Numbered from the stretch's first letter, positions 25,841-38,298 are shown. The stretch is 64,000 nt of DNA from Steromphala cineraria (GCA_916613615.1 OU744730.1:32460815-32524814), one strand, 5' to 3'. Program-made: numbers and translations. Notes: generated from the sequence alone by a model not told the origin.

Positions 25841-28800
25841 GGAGTCCGGTAGCAAGGAGACTGAGGACTTTATTTCGAAATAATGATAATGAGGCTAGAA
25901 CCATACAAAGACCGCCCACGAAAGACACGACCTTGGAAAGTTGTACTCTTTGACCTGAAGTGAGAGATTCAGCGTTTAATTTAATATCTGTTTTTCTTTA
26001 TGGGTTACTTTTTCTCAGGTATTTTCATATTAAAATGTGATTATTGTCATGACTCTTGAGATGATTTTCTGAGGTTTGGAATGCAATTTAAAAGTTATTA
26101 TCTTTACATTATTAACGAAAACCGATGATATCATTATAATTATAAAGCTTCATATTTCACAGAATATTACATTATCTATATATTAAATGATATTTGTGAT
26201 TTGAATCCCTTCCAAAGGTTTTTATTAATTTTTCAATTTTTTGACAATGCAAAAATGATAATGGTTGATAGATTTGATCAAGTTTTGAGGATTTTAGAGA
26301 GATATGTTAAGAAGATGTTATATAAGTGGTACAGTTAAAGTCTAGCCTTCAAACCAAGAAGTGTTAAACTATTCTTAGTGGCCATTTTACAGCAATAAAC
26401 ACGGCTTTTTCAAAGAGAATAAATTGGAAAGACCAGAGACTTAGTCTAAGAAAGGCAATCTAAAAAGTAACAGTACTTAAGGTTTACAGTTAAGTATTGG
26501 GTTTATCTAATCAAAGATCAATAATTTATCCTCCAAAACATTCGAAAGACATTTTTATGTTTATGTGTAGTCATTAAAAAGCTTAAATACCATGGCAAAG
26601 ATAAACAAAGAAAATAAACATTGGGTATCTTATCAACCAAGATTATAAAGGCCTTGGTTGCACAACTGAATTTAATGTTGGGTATTTTTAGATCAAATGT
26701 GTCATTTACTTGGTAAATGTGTTATAAATGTGGACAGCTTAAGTAGCTGGCATTTAGCCCGATAATGACTCACTTTTACTTATGTAGGTAACCCAAAACT
26801 GACAATTTGACAGACTGCTATAGACGTTGAATGAACACCCGACAGTTAAGGTGATATATACTTGTGTTGATTGAAAATTGCTTCTCTAAAAAGGTCATTT
26901 GGTTTAAGTACCTCAGATTAAGAAATTTTGGATAACCGCAAGTGTTTTTGCGTTTTATTATTCGCTATCTTGAAATTTTATTTGAATTATTTTGTAAGTG
27001 TTTGATTTATAATGGATTAAAATTAACAAGTTTACAATGTTGTTTTTTTGGTTCGAAAAATCACTTAGTTTGATGGCCTATATTATGAGTAATATTGTGA
27101 TAAACTTTCAGATTATAGTGTATTTTTAATTGTCTCAGTTCTTTGTAGGTGATAGACCAGTGAATATTTTGAAATATTACTAAAAATTACTTTGTTGAAA
27201 TTCCTTCATTGTAGTTATCAAAAAACACAGATATCTTTATAAAAAATAGTTTCTATATAACTGAATAGCACAAAGCACAAATGTAAGGTGTACTAATGCA
27301 AAAAAAAAAACTCCCAGTTTTAATCAAAAGGGGAAAGGTGTTTTGTGAATGGTTTCGGTTTTGGAGATAACATTCCTGTGTTAATATTTATCTTTAATAA
27401 TCAGGTTATTGAGAGTGTAAACATGATCGCAGATGCCTTACAAGGCCCCTATATGAGGCAAATTGGCTCAAATTATTTGTTACAGAGTTGCGTTCCAGTT
27501 TTTACAGAAACATAACATTGCGTACAAGATTTTGCTTAGTACCTGAGCTATGAAAGGCGGTTAGTGTTTGAACATTGGATTATCATACTTGAAACTAAGG
27601 TTAAAATAATAACATTATGAAATATACGACTTTAAAAGTCAGGTGTGAAAACTCAAAAGAAGAAAGAATGAAAGTTTAATTTCCAGGATATTGTGTTGTT
27701 TTTAACTTTATTATTTAAACCTGATATTTGTTGCTTCAAAAAGTTGCTATATTTGTGTTTTGAGCTGGAAATTCTGAGACACGAGATAATTTATTATACA
27801 ACGAAAGAAACTTTTTTTTAAAAGAATCTATTGAATTCTTTGTTCATTACATTTCAATTATGTCAAAATTTTTGTTTTTCATCAATCTAATTAAATCAAT
27901 CAAAATCAAAATAATTGTTTACTTTCACATATTAAAAAACTTTTAATTACATACTTCCACCCCAAAAGATAAGCTCACCTAAAAAATATATGACGAAAAG
28001 GTCAAATTTCTTCAAGTGGGTCACCTCAATCTTGAAGATAATGTTTAAATCTAAGATGCTTAATTTCATCCAATCATTATGACCGCATGTTATGGATACG
28101 TTTAAATACACAGCCTATGTTGACTGAACAGCTATAGTGATATTGTATCCTCGGTTCAATCTATAAAATCCACCGCTTAAGATTCACATCAGGAGAGATG
28201 TTTAACAAACACCTGTAATCTGCTCAACACCTTGATACTTGTCGATATCAGCTTGACAGGTGTATCTTTCCTATCAACCAATAAGGAGATATCTTCAATT
28301 GTCTTGTCAATTCCAGTCAATTGAATGTATTTTGTTTTGAGATTGTGTTTGGTATTATGACGTCAATTTTAGGCAAAAGTGTCTATTTTGTTTTAACATT
28401 GAGGATAATTGGCATATTTTGTCAATATCTGGCAAAATTTTCTATATTTTGTTTAAGGATAGAAGTTGATTTGCATACTTTGTCAATTTCTGGCAAATAT
28501 GAGAATATTTGATTTAAGGATTTAAGATATAATTGATAGATGATTGCAATTTCTGGTGAAAGTGTCAATATTTTCTTTTTGGATTTAAGATAATTTGTCT
28601 CTTTCTACAGTTTCAAACTATAGGGTCTCTATTTTGTTATAGAATTTACATAATGTTATTGGAAATTTTTATCAATTTCTGACTCTATTTTGTTAATGGA
28701 TTGAAGATAATTGGTAATTTTGTTTTTGTCAAAGTTAGCCACAGAGTGTGTTCATTTCACTTCAGTTAACATGAAGCAATACTGACATTAAAGTATATTC

Positions 28801-30877
28801 TGTTCTCTTTATTATTGAAAGGTGTATATCACAAATGGGAGCCTGATATGAAATTGTAAATTTCATTGAAAGTTACATTAAAAAAAATCATCTTATCAAA
28901 TTAGATAAAAAAAGATGAATGCCCAAAAGAATACGAACTATCTCATTTCTAATGGTGTATCTTTCAAATCCACCAATAAGGCGATATTGATCACTATATC
29001 TCGCCTATTTCAGGCTTGATTGACCTCTTTATCACCGAGTGACAGCTGTCAATTTGATATGTACATCAACTGGTGGTTATGTCATGTTATACCATATTGA
29101 TATTACATACCTTTCATCAGAGGTTGTTAGTTTCAGTGTGATATATTACAGTGAAATGTACATGACATGTTGTAATTGACTTTCCTTGATAGTAAGTAGA
29201 CTTTCTTATACTTATGTCAAGGGCCTTCTATGATTGATTATACACACTTGAAAACCACAAACCATTGAGACCACAAATTTGAAATCTCTTTCAAAGTATT
29301 ACTTTCTTTATATTACATTTTCCCAGGTAAGGTGAAACTATGACCTGAATTTATGACCTGAAATCTATCCCTACTTGTGATAATAACCTGAAAGTGATGT
29401 TGACCTTAATCCAGTAAAGCCCTGACAAGTGAATCAAATCTCTACTCACCTTAAGGTGAAGTCTTAATACATTAATTCACAGGTAATATCTACCTCAAGA
29501 GCTTAATTGATCTAGTCCTGATCCTCCTTATGATATCATTTTCTTCCTATGTTACACAAATTCGAATCCAATGATTTACAGCACAGGGCTTTACACTTAT
29601 TTTCATGACTTTCATACCAGTCATGTGGCATACTTTTGAGTGTGTAATACTTTCTATTTTCTTGTTTTTATGTCTTTAAATGGGATATTACTAGTCTGAG
29701 GGCTTTTTTCCGCGGTGGACTGTGTTGAGTTTGATACGGATCCACTAAAGGATACCGAAGACTAACAGTGTAACTATTAGTAAACATATAAACGAGGTTG
29801 ACCGTCCAACGGATGAAAAACTCAGTGGTACCAGAATTATTAATTTGTGACGTTTCGCCATCCGTGAGTGCGTCATTTTCAAAGCAATGGGATAAATGGG
29901 ATAGAAAGAGTCCAAAAATTGCCTTCTACCTTGCCCTGTTTAAGTGATAATTGCAGCTGTGCACATATCAAATATATACCTATAGGTAAAACTCACCTCT
30001 TGTGTAAAAAGCTGAAACAAAAACGCTGTGCAATCAAGGATCTCTATAAGATGGGAAGCTAACAGATTTAAAAAGGGTTATTGGTTTAACTGGAATGCCT
30101 GTAACTTGCCCCAAAAAATATCTTTTGATGACTAATGATGAAAAGTATTTCCGAGAGCCTCTCCATAAAATGAAGCTAAAACTTAGAAACTATCCAAGAT
30201 CTTTTTCCTGTTTCCTGCAATCTCCATTTGCATATCACCTGTCAGCCAAAATACAACTTTACTTAGTTGTATGTCCGCTAGCATGTCCAAGAGTGAAATC
30301 TTGACAGGGCGTCCATCTTTATTATGTTGTTTTGGTTTCTGAAGATAACCTATTTGCTTTGAGAATTTGGGAGATAATTAACGAAATATTGATGATGACA
30401 ATTTCTTAGTCTTGTATGCTATATATGTTGATTTGAACATTTTGTTTTCAGCTCCATGAGAAATATACAATTCATTTAATTACTTCATTGTGAAACTGAT
30501 TGATTTTGATTATGTAGGCAAGTAATTTTAGAGATGTGACGCCATATAGTAGTATCCATAATCTATATACTTAACCTACGGTTATGATAAAAACTTTCCA
30601 TTTAGGTGTGTATGAAGATTTTATTTCTATTAGCGTTCGTGATTTTCATATCATGCAATACATTATTTGCTGTATTAAACCCTTGAAGGTTTCATTCCAA
30701 ATGCATAGTAAGATTCTAATTCAGGCTTTCTTCCATCCATAAAAAATCACCTTAAACCAAGTTGTTGAATCATAATGGGATATTTATTTTCAACATGCTT
30801 ATGACTGTTCATAGGTTACAACAAATTCACCTGTTTCTTTATTCTTATGTACTTATTTGAAATATTTTTATTTGCAG
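25841..30877. other. Non-coding upstream of exon A
   Basis: The intron preceding exon A is expected here but no donor-bounded exon was identified. 29705-29880 is a unique CpG-bearing block (TTCCGCGGTGGAC, ACCGTCCAACGGATG, GTGACGTTTCGCCATCCG). 28370-28615 is an old tandem repeat. Confidence 0.5.
28370..28615. repeat. Diverged tandem repeat, about 60-bp unit, four copies
   Basis: Units end in TTTGTCAAT(A/T)TCTGGCAAA or ATTGCAATTTCTGGTGAAA and contain TATTTTGTTTAAGGAT or variants. Old and degraded. The 63-codon open frame over it is repeat-derived. Confidence 0.7.
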
Positions 30878-31328
30878 CTGACTGTTGCTTCCCATTTTGA
30901 CGATGACTGGCCGTTGGGATACAAGGGAGCTGTCATTGTACAAATCTACGACACGTTGGACTGCAAAGACTTTGCAAAGGGAGAATTCATTTTCTGTGTT
31001 TGTGCAAAAAATGGCGAACGCCCTGGATTAGTTTTACGATATAGAAGCTTGAATGGTGTTGAGAATTTTTTAATTCTCGAAGAAGAATATCGGAAAGTTT
31101 TCACAATGGATTGGATACGCAAAAAGCCGCCAAGAATGTCTGACAAAGATTGGCCCGAAGTGCTAAGGACATGCTTAGCAACGATGGAAGACAAAATTCA
31201 GCGGCTACGCTGGGATGAAGTCGCTGGAGATATGGATACAGATGATTCAAGTTTTGTGTCGCAAAATTTGGATTTATCAACAAGTTTGGATACGAGTAAG
31301 AGTACTGTTGAAACTTCTGTCGCCTCAG
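30878..31328 (+). CDS. Internal coding exon A, probable N-terminal region of the PLEKHG4-like gene
   Basis: The sequence shows a TTTTATTTGCAG acceptor, 451 nt of open frame, then a consensus donor CAG|GTAAGT, entering in phase 0 and leaving in phase 1. It encodes about 150 residues. The first 85 are rich in alternating hydrophobic and charged residues (DDDWPLGYKGAVIVQIYD, then FIFCVCAKNGERPG and LVLRYRSLNG), suggesting a compact beta-rich fold. The last 50 hold a basic-acidic helix (DWPEVLRTCLATMEDKIQ) and an acidic Ser/Thr-rich tail. I do not recognise the domain. It is assigned to the downstream gene because its phase-1 donor fits the acceptor at 38131 and because both sides are Ser-rich linkers; that link is inference. 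It could belong to another + strand gene. No signal peptide or membrane segment is visible. The preceding exon was not found in the window. Confidence 0.72.
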
Positions 31329-31349
31329 GTAAGTTTTTTAATTCCTTAA

Positions 31350-31705
31350 AGGGGCAGTAGCACGTTTTTTGATAATTTTAAATTTTAAAATTTTCACTGA
31401 TAATTGTATGTTAATGCTAAATTTATTATTTTGATAGTATCAAAAATCTCATAACACAAACCAATTATCCATAGTCAGAGGACAAAGTATGAAGATTCAC
31501 CGTAAATCCATGGGCGGCCATTTTGTGTGAACACCTTTAATTCATTTTGTCTAAGAAAAAGGAATCACATGGTTAAACTTTACATGATATATTTGAATTA
31601 TTACTGCTCCATTTAGTTTAAATGCATTGTCTTTTAATTGGAACCATTAATTTTCATTTTCCTGACATCACCTTATATTACCCCTTAAAACGTGCTACTG
31701 CCCCT
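31350..31705. mobile_element. 356-bp MITE with TTAA target duplication, in intron 1
   Basis: The ends AGGGGCAGTAGCACGTTTT and its reverse complement AAAACGTGCTACTGCCCCT are perfect inverted repeats, flanked on both sides by TTAA (31346-31349, 31706-31709). TTAA duplication is typical of piggyBac-type transposition, although the termini are not the usual CCC/CCT; other TTAA-specific families are possible. It has no coding capacity and lies 21 bp downstream of the exon A donor. Confidence 0.85.
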
Positions 31706-32419
31706 TTAAATCAGAATGTTTTGATAATAAACACATTTATTTTGAAATGTTCATATAAAATAAGCAGTATGGACATATTGATCCTCATTTAATATAAGTT
31801 TTTAAAGGCACCTTTTATCCAGGACTGTAGTAAAAATATGAATTTATCAAAACTTTTTAATATATTTACAGTTTGAAATTACCCTATAACGCATTCATTG
31901 GAAAAAAACTAAATTATTGCATGTTCAATGAGAAATAACTAAAACTTGGATTATCACATTATATAGATGAATAAATCTATTTAATAACACTTAATTTGAA
32001 AGCACTGTGTATGAAATCAACATAAATACCCCCTTTCAAGGCTTCTGCCACCTGTGGTTTTGATAAATTGAGTTTTTGTTGGATAACTTTGTGACACTTC
32101 AAGGAGAGAATCTATAAATACTTATTCTTTGATCTATATTTCAAATTAAGAAATGTGACACTTAATCTTCATGGTAACATTGGTCCATGATTGGCTCTTT
32201 GGGTTATCTAATTTCACTTGCCGTTTACAACATTATAGATGCACCAATCTTCAATATCATAAGATGATATATGATTCTAAAATTGTAGTTTCTTTGCGGG
32301 CGATTTCTCTTGCTTTGAACTTGGACTTATTCAAATATATTGCAATAAGAAGAATTGCGCTTTTAAAGATAATGGTGGGTTCATTAACAAAAGGTTGATA
32401 GACTGTGTGAATTTTGTCA

Positions 32420-32680
32420 ACTAAGAATGGATGGATGGATGGATAGATGGATGGATGGATGGATGGCAGTTAAAGTGTGAATTTGCATATGGATGGATGG
32501 AATAATGGAAACTTCATTGGTTGATGATTAGTTTATAAATGGATTGATAGATAGATGGATGGATGAATTGCAGTGAAAGGATGAATTTGCATATGGATGG
32601 AAGGAATAATGGAAACTGCATTGGTTGATGATTAGTTTATAAATGGGTGGATAGATGGATGGATGGATGTATAGACGAGT
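32420..32680. repeat. GGAT microsatellite embedded in a 104-bp tandem unit
   Basis: GAATTTGCATATGGATGGA is found at 32479 and 32583. Each is followed by GGAATAATGGAAACT(T/G)CATTGG and TTGATGATTAGTTTATAAATGG and flanked by GGAT runs. Confidence 0.88.
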
Positions 32681-33377
32681 TGACAGTTGAACATTTCAGA
32701 TGGAATTATTTAATGGACAGATAGTTGATGGTTTGAGTCACCTAGCTGATCAATGAAAATCAAATGCGTATTTAAAAGTTTTCAATCAACCCATACTCTA
32801 CTCATAAATAAGAAAACATTGATAAAATGATTAAAAAAATTAAGACCAATCAAGATAAGCATTTTTTCAAATCAAAATTATCCAAACCTTTTTTTGATCA
32901 TCCCGATATGTAATAAGCCTATGTTGATGACTCTTTAAAGAAATATAAGCAAGCTACAAAGCTAAGTAATCCTACCTACACTGATGTAAGAGATATACAC
33001 ATATAAGGTGTAATGTTACACAACACCACAACGATCTAGTGTTACCCACAAAGCCTTCTACCTGTGTTTTACACCTGCCCATAAACTTTTCTCGTTAACT
33101 GGAGAGCACTCATCAAGGTCACACCTGACAACTTGATAAGAAAGAACACCTACCTTTGGAATAATGTTATTCTTCTTCACTTTATAAGGTCAAGATAGGC
33201 AGCCTTAAAAATAACTTTTCAATATGTTGAGAATGTGAAACAATTAACCTCAATCCTTGGCTTGAGAACGGCACAAGAATTAACCTGTGTAAACAATGCA
33301 TTCCATGAATAAAGAAGTTGTCATTCATATATTCCTCTGTATTAATTTACTTCATTATTTGCAAATTATAAATGAAT

Positions 33378-33595
33378 GAATGAATGGATGGATGAATGAA
33401 TGGATAGAGGGATGGATGGATGGATTGATGGATGGATGGATGGATGGATGGATGGATGGATGGATGGATGGATGGATGGATGGATGGATGGATGGATGGA
33501 TGGATGGATGGAAAAAAAGAGAGAAAGGGAAAGAAATAAAGCAAGAATGAACAAATGAATATGTACATGAATGGATGGATGGATGGTGAGAATAA
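33378..33595. repeat. (GGAT)n microsatellite, about 100 bp of near-pure repeat
   Basis: Near-continuous GGAT from about 33404 to 33511, with GAAT variants at the left edge and a short GGAT run near 33571-33585. The long antisense open frames of Ser-Ile-His-Pro repeats come from this tract and are not genes. Confidence 0.97.
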
Positions 33596-34849
33596 ATAAC
33601 TTGTATAAAACCGTTCACAGGCCATTGTCAAAAATGAAAAGTTTTTATTCCCATTTTGACCATTAATTTTAGATTCATTTGGCACTTTTAACACTTAACA
33701 GCTTTGATGATACCTTTAACTTTTACCTGTCTGTTACCTTAACGATCATGACATCACCTGTTGAGAATTCACACCTGTTTCAAGTGATAAATTAGTGACA
33801 CCTTTCATGTCTTTTTGTTAACTTTATTACTGTTTGTTTAATGATAGCCTTATATCTTTTGTTCTTCTTTGTTGAAGTTATAATGTCTATTCAACGATTT
33901 TTAGAACAATGGCTAAAAAGATTTATATCCTTTGTAATGACAGATAAAAGCTCTTGTTTTCAATATAGAAAAATCAATAATTATAAATTTTTATTATAAA
34001 TGAAAAGGTGAAGAAAGATTTATGAGTTTAATATACATGTGTAATTATGGAAGGTGCTAAAGACAACATGTGTACCTGTTATACATGAAACACTTTTGAA
34101 GTTAAATAATGATATACTCCTCACAAAAAATGAAGCAACATGTAATTAAACAAGGAGCACATGCAAACCATCTAATTTGCATGTTTTTAAGGGTCATTGT
34201 GTTCAAAAAGTGTTGTCAATAGTCTAATTAATGCTTATATCTTAAACATATCCCTGCCTTCAATGTAGGGCTACCTGGGATTATAATCATACCTTCTGAA
34301 AAATATTGTTCCTCATTTTTGCGTGAGAAGTATATAGTCGTTTAAAAGCCTTTTGCACCTAGAATAAAACTACTTAACTAACCGGTTGTTTCTCTTTATT
34401 AAGTGAAAATTGATTAAGAATTTGGTTATTGAAAATAGGATAAATAATCCCTATAATATTGTAAAAATCAGCTAATACATCATATATTATCCATAAATAT
34501 CCAAAAATAAAAATATTGTGAATTAACAATTCATCATTATCGTACATTTCAATTCTTGTACATTTCGTTCACTCTGCGACCTGCAACGAACTCTACATAA
34601 CAGCATTAAGTCGACAAGTACAGCGTATTAAATTTCATAACTCTGATCACATAACAAAAGGTTTCTATACCTGCGTACTTGAGTTAAGCTCTAACATGTG
34701 TCTGCAACTAATAAGCTCGAAGGAACTACCCTAAGTATTGTAATAAATTTTCTGCTTTGTCGAGCATGATATTCATGAAAGCTTATATCAGTACGAGAAC
34801 AGTTATGCCTATAGTTTAATATTACACTCGGTTCTGAGTTAACCTTATC

Positions 34850-34915
34850 GGGTCAAAAAGGATAGGTGAGAGGTTAGTGCTTTCAGGAGCTGCTGGGTTC
34901 GAATCCAAAATGGGA
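34850..34915 (+). repeat. tRNA-like fragment with good box B
   Basis: GGGTTCGAATCC is a consensus box B. Upstream GATAGGTGAGAGGTTAGTGC resembles a box A. The acceptor stem is not recognisable. Probably the head of a degraded SINE. Confidence 0.4.
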
Positions 34916-35142
34916 TTTAAACTTTGACTGCGGTTAAAATCATGTTTTTTTTATAAATTGTATTTTGTCCAAATTTTCCCCATGAATATTAGTTTATGTC
35001 CAATTAATTATCTTTAAATGGTCCTATTTTATAACTCAACCAAATTAGCAATAGTCAAAACTGCTTGAGACTATTTCAGTGTGAACACATTTAAATAATT
35101 TTTTTTAGAAAGGGAAGTTGATTTGCATAGCTTAACTGAATA

Positions 35143-35590
35143 TAGGGGTGACTATTGACCCACAAGGGACTATTGCGATAGCGATAGTCTATTGTGGGTA
35201 ACTATCGCAATAGCAATAGTCTATTGCAATTGCAATAGCTTTTGCGATAGTTTATCGATAACGGAAAGGCAGAGTTTGCTGCTTTGTTTGTGATGATTTC
35301 AAACTCGGCCTAACTTGTGGAAGTCGTAATTTTAAACTGACACCAAGAGGGTTATTTGTTGTATCTCCCGGTTGCTACTTTCAGCTCTCGGTGATCTGTT
35401 TAATGTGTTCCTATATTTTCCAAATGTCAAGAGATGTGTTTTTGTGTGAATTTTCCTTATAAATTTGAACTAAACAACAGAATTGACTAAAATGTTGATT
35501 TTTCGTTTCTAAAAATGACTATCGATAAAGTACTATCAGCACAGCAACTATCATGATAAGTAGATAATTTGATCTATCGGTACACCCCTA
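35143..35590. mobile_element. 448-bp hAT-type MITE with 8-bp target duplication
   Basis: The termini are TAGGGGTG and CACCCCTA. They are flanked by the identical 8-mer ACTGAATA at 35135-35142 and 35591-35598. An 8-bp duplication with short G-rich inverted ends is characteristic of the hAT superfamily. The left interior is dense in alternating-strand motifs (ATTGCGATAG, CTATCGCAATAG, TATTGCAATTGCAATA) likely to form cruciforms. It has no coding capacity. Confidence 0.9.
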
Positions 35591-38084
35591 ACTGAATATG
35601 TGCTGTTTGTTTAGACTTTTTTTTAATTAAAATATTTTTCTTGCAGTTGGTAATTAATTTTGTGAGTTTTCTTTATTTGCCTTAAAAAAGTATTTAGTGT
35701 TTTCTGGAGTTTCATGGTTCAAATCCTACATTGTTTTTTTTCATTTTCTTCTGTTAAGAATTGTTCTCAATGAAATTTTTTCATAATATACTGTTATTTA
35801 CGAACCCGATTCAGGAATATAAAGGAATCATTAAGGAGAATGTTTGCCATTCTTTTCTGTGTTCAGTTAAGTGGTAGTTAAACTTTCTACATCATGAAAT
35901 AAAAGTTTAGTTCTTTGAAGATGATAGATATTATGTGGACATTTGAGGAAACAGAGAGCTATTGTTAGAAAGGTATTCAAATGTTGTAAGGGTGATGTAA
36001 ACTACACTTTGTGCACTGAACCGTGAAATTGATTGATATATGTCAACAATAGCCCTGTTGTCGCTCAAGTACCTAGATTAAGAGTTAATGCATTGCAGTT
36101 AGTAATTACTTGCTTTTAGATTATGGTTCAAAGTGAACATAGATTTTTGATTATGGAGCAACTAAGGACCTTGTTGGCTATATCAGAACCTATTCTTATA
36201 CAGAATGTTATGGTTTTATGTCCCATATGGTACAATAGCTATTGACCTATTTCAATGGCAGGGACTGATACTCTTTACACTGTCCTGAGTAGCATGTGAT
36301 GCTGGGAGTTCGGAGATGCAGGGGAAATACCTGAGAATGGGGCACATCAAATACCTCGGGTCACGGTTCACTGGTTTAGGATGGGCAAAGACACAATGGG
36401 TCATGGTTACCGATGATACTGTCTTGCCGTCTGCTCATTCTATCTGATGGTCTTGCCGTCTGCCTAGTTTATCTAACTCTTGCTGTTGAGAGTTTGTGCA
36501 ATCATGTTAAAGCCTGGATAACATACTTTTGTGGGTTTTTCTGCCTTTGTGTGAATGAAGATTAATGGAGTGAATCTGTGTTCAGGAAAGAGACCTGGAG
36601 GACAATGGTCCTCAGTTGTGGATGAACGGGACCTCATGTCTTCTGCTGTGAGAAGGAGAAAAAAGTGAAGTTGGAGATGTCGAGGAGTTAATGTTTAGCC
36701 CATTCTCTTCAGGTTGTCATGCAAAGACAAAGTAGTAGTTGGATTTATGCTTGAAGTTGGGTGATGTGCTCTTCAGTTGATGTCAGCCAGTAAAGACTAT
36801 ATGGTTGCAACTAATTCTGTGAAAGGATTTTTTATGGAAGCTTAGCTGTTTAGGTTATGACAAGTTGTGTCTGTTCTCTTTATGTCATGCAAAAGGTTTT
36901 TTGTGGTATAATCTATTGTGTACAAAGAAGTGACTTTGTGAACTGCTAGCCACTTTATTATGAAAACATTCTTCAGTTGTGCAGTGAGTAAAAAGGAAAT
37001 TTGTGGTTAAAAGTTATGGTTTTGCTGTTATCAAAGGTGAATTTGTGTGCATTGTTGGATTCATAAACTTTGTAATGTTCAATTTGTTGAGGTTTGTTGT
37101 GATTAGTTCTAGCCTTATTCACAGAGCTTAGAAATAATATTTCTATTGTTGGCATCTGCTTGTGTGATAAAGTATCTGTTTACTTTTGCAGTGAATGAAA
37201 CTTCTGCTTCAAACTTTGTACATAATCTGCATTATCTTTATTCAAGGACTGTGCAAAAAAGAAATATAAGTCTTGATACCATGTGTTTAGATTGATGTGG
37301 ACAAGGCTTAAATTTTTCTAACAATCAGGACTCAACAAAGAAGATTTTCACATTCTAATTTGTCATCTGCTTCTCTGTCAAATTAACTTTTGAGTCTTAA
37401 ATTTGAAACACTGTATTGTTTTAATTCACAATTTCAATTTCGTCTGATGCCAAAACTTCATTCATCAAAGAGAGTCTGATATCAGATTTAAAGTTGACAT
37501 ATGGGTCTTTTCCTCACTCGCATGCCGTTCAGTTGCTTGACAATCTTCGAAACCCTTTGAAGTGAGACCTCACCCCTTCATAGCCTCCAGAAGTGAGTGC
37601 ACACGCTTTACAGTTATTGCACAAAAGTGTCATCTGCTCACAGCTTTGTTTGCGGGTGCATGAATCATACCCTCAGTGAAAGTTGGCAAACTTCACTGAA
37701 CCTTCCCAGTTATAGAGAGAACAGTTCGCAGCAGAATGAATGGAATAATCTAGACGTCTGCTCCTGGGAATTGTTTACTTTGTTTACAACTGACTTCTGC
37801 TTGGATGCATCTCCCTTTGGAAAAGAATGTTTGCAGATATTGCTTTAGACGTGTAATTTGTGAACTATACAAAGCGTGTGCCAGTTAGGGACCTCTCAGG
37901 ATGTTCGTGTAGACAGAAAATTTCAGGATTTGCTTTTGAGGATTGATCATGGATGAGGATGTGTTTACATATAAAACTGTATAGCAAACACTGACACATA
38001 TCAATGCAGGGTCTAGATCCTAGCATGTGACATCTTTTATTTAACATGGATACTCCATAGATTTAATTTTAATTTGTGAACTTT

Positions 38085-38130
38085 ATGAAAATGGATCCCG
38101 AGGATATTAATCGTGATTCCCCCTCTTCAG
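38085..38130 (+). CDS. Possible alternative first-exon start of the PLEKHG4-like gene
   Basis: Two in-frame ATGs (38085, 38091) lie in the same frame as exon B and are preceded by an in-frame stop at 38070. Translation from 38091 would give MDPEDINRDSPSS before joining the Ser-rich linker. If used, this is the N-terminus of a short isoform lacking exon A. If not, these 46 bases are the 3' end of the intron after exon A, and their pyrimidine run serves the acceptor at 38130. The sequence alone cannot decide between the two. No TATA box or CpG island was identified upstream. Confidence 0.4.
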
Positions 38131-38298
38131 ATACGTCCTTAACGAGAGACGGAGCTTCAAGTCGAACGTGTAGTCGGCACAGCAGTAGCGGCAGCCTCTC
38201 GAGCAATGGATACCACACCAAACGAGAGCTAGACTTCCCCCAGACTATCATGGACTTGGATTATGATCTGCTCAAGGCAGGGGTAGCCATTTTACCAG
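38131..38298 (+). CDS. PLEKHG4: Coding exon B, Ser-rich linker and start of the CRAL-TRIO region
   Basis: The exon ends at a CCAG|GTAGGT donor in phase 1. The start chosen follows a strong pyrimidine-rich acceptor (TTCCCCCTCTTCAG|AT) in phase 1, which makes a symmetric 168-nt exon that fits exon A. It encodes a Ser-rich linker (SRTCSRHSSSGSLSSNGYH), then DLDYDLLKAGVAILPG, the segment that leads into the SEC14-like domain in puratrophin-1-type proteins. The frame is also open upstream to ATGs at 38085 and 38091 after an in-frame TAA at 38070. A shorter isoform starting with MDPEDINRD from a promoter just upstream is therefore an equally valid reading. The following intron is 21.4 kb. Confidence 0.8.

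Larger units (their letters stand above)
31329..38130 (+). other. Intron 1 (between exons A and B), 6.8 kb
   Basis: Bounded by GTAAGT and CCCCCTCTTCAG, both matching consensus. It contains, in order, a TTAA-flanked MITE, GGAT-rich tandem repeats, a tRNA-like fragment and a hAT-type MITE. No open frame in it resembles a conserved exon. The span 35600-38084 is mostly unique sequence and could hold an internal promoter or 5' untranslated exon for the short isoform, but no core promoter motif was recognised. Confidence 0.65.

Noticed and set aside
33347..33694. Long minus-strand frames rich in Ser-Ile-His-Pro repeats
   Set aside because: They are the translation of the (GGAT)n microsatellite in three frames, with no start context or splice support.
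37597..37848. 83-codon frame just upstream of exon B as a possible additional exon
   Set aside because: Cys-rich but with no phase-consistent splice borders and no similarity to the expected N-terminal region. It could be 5' untranslated sequence.
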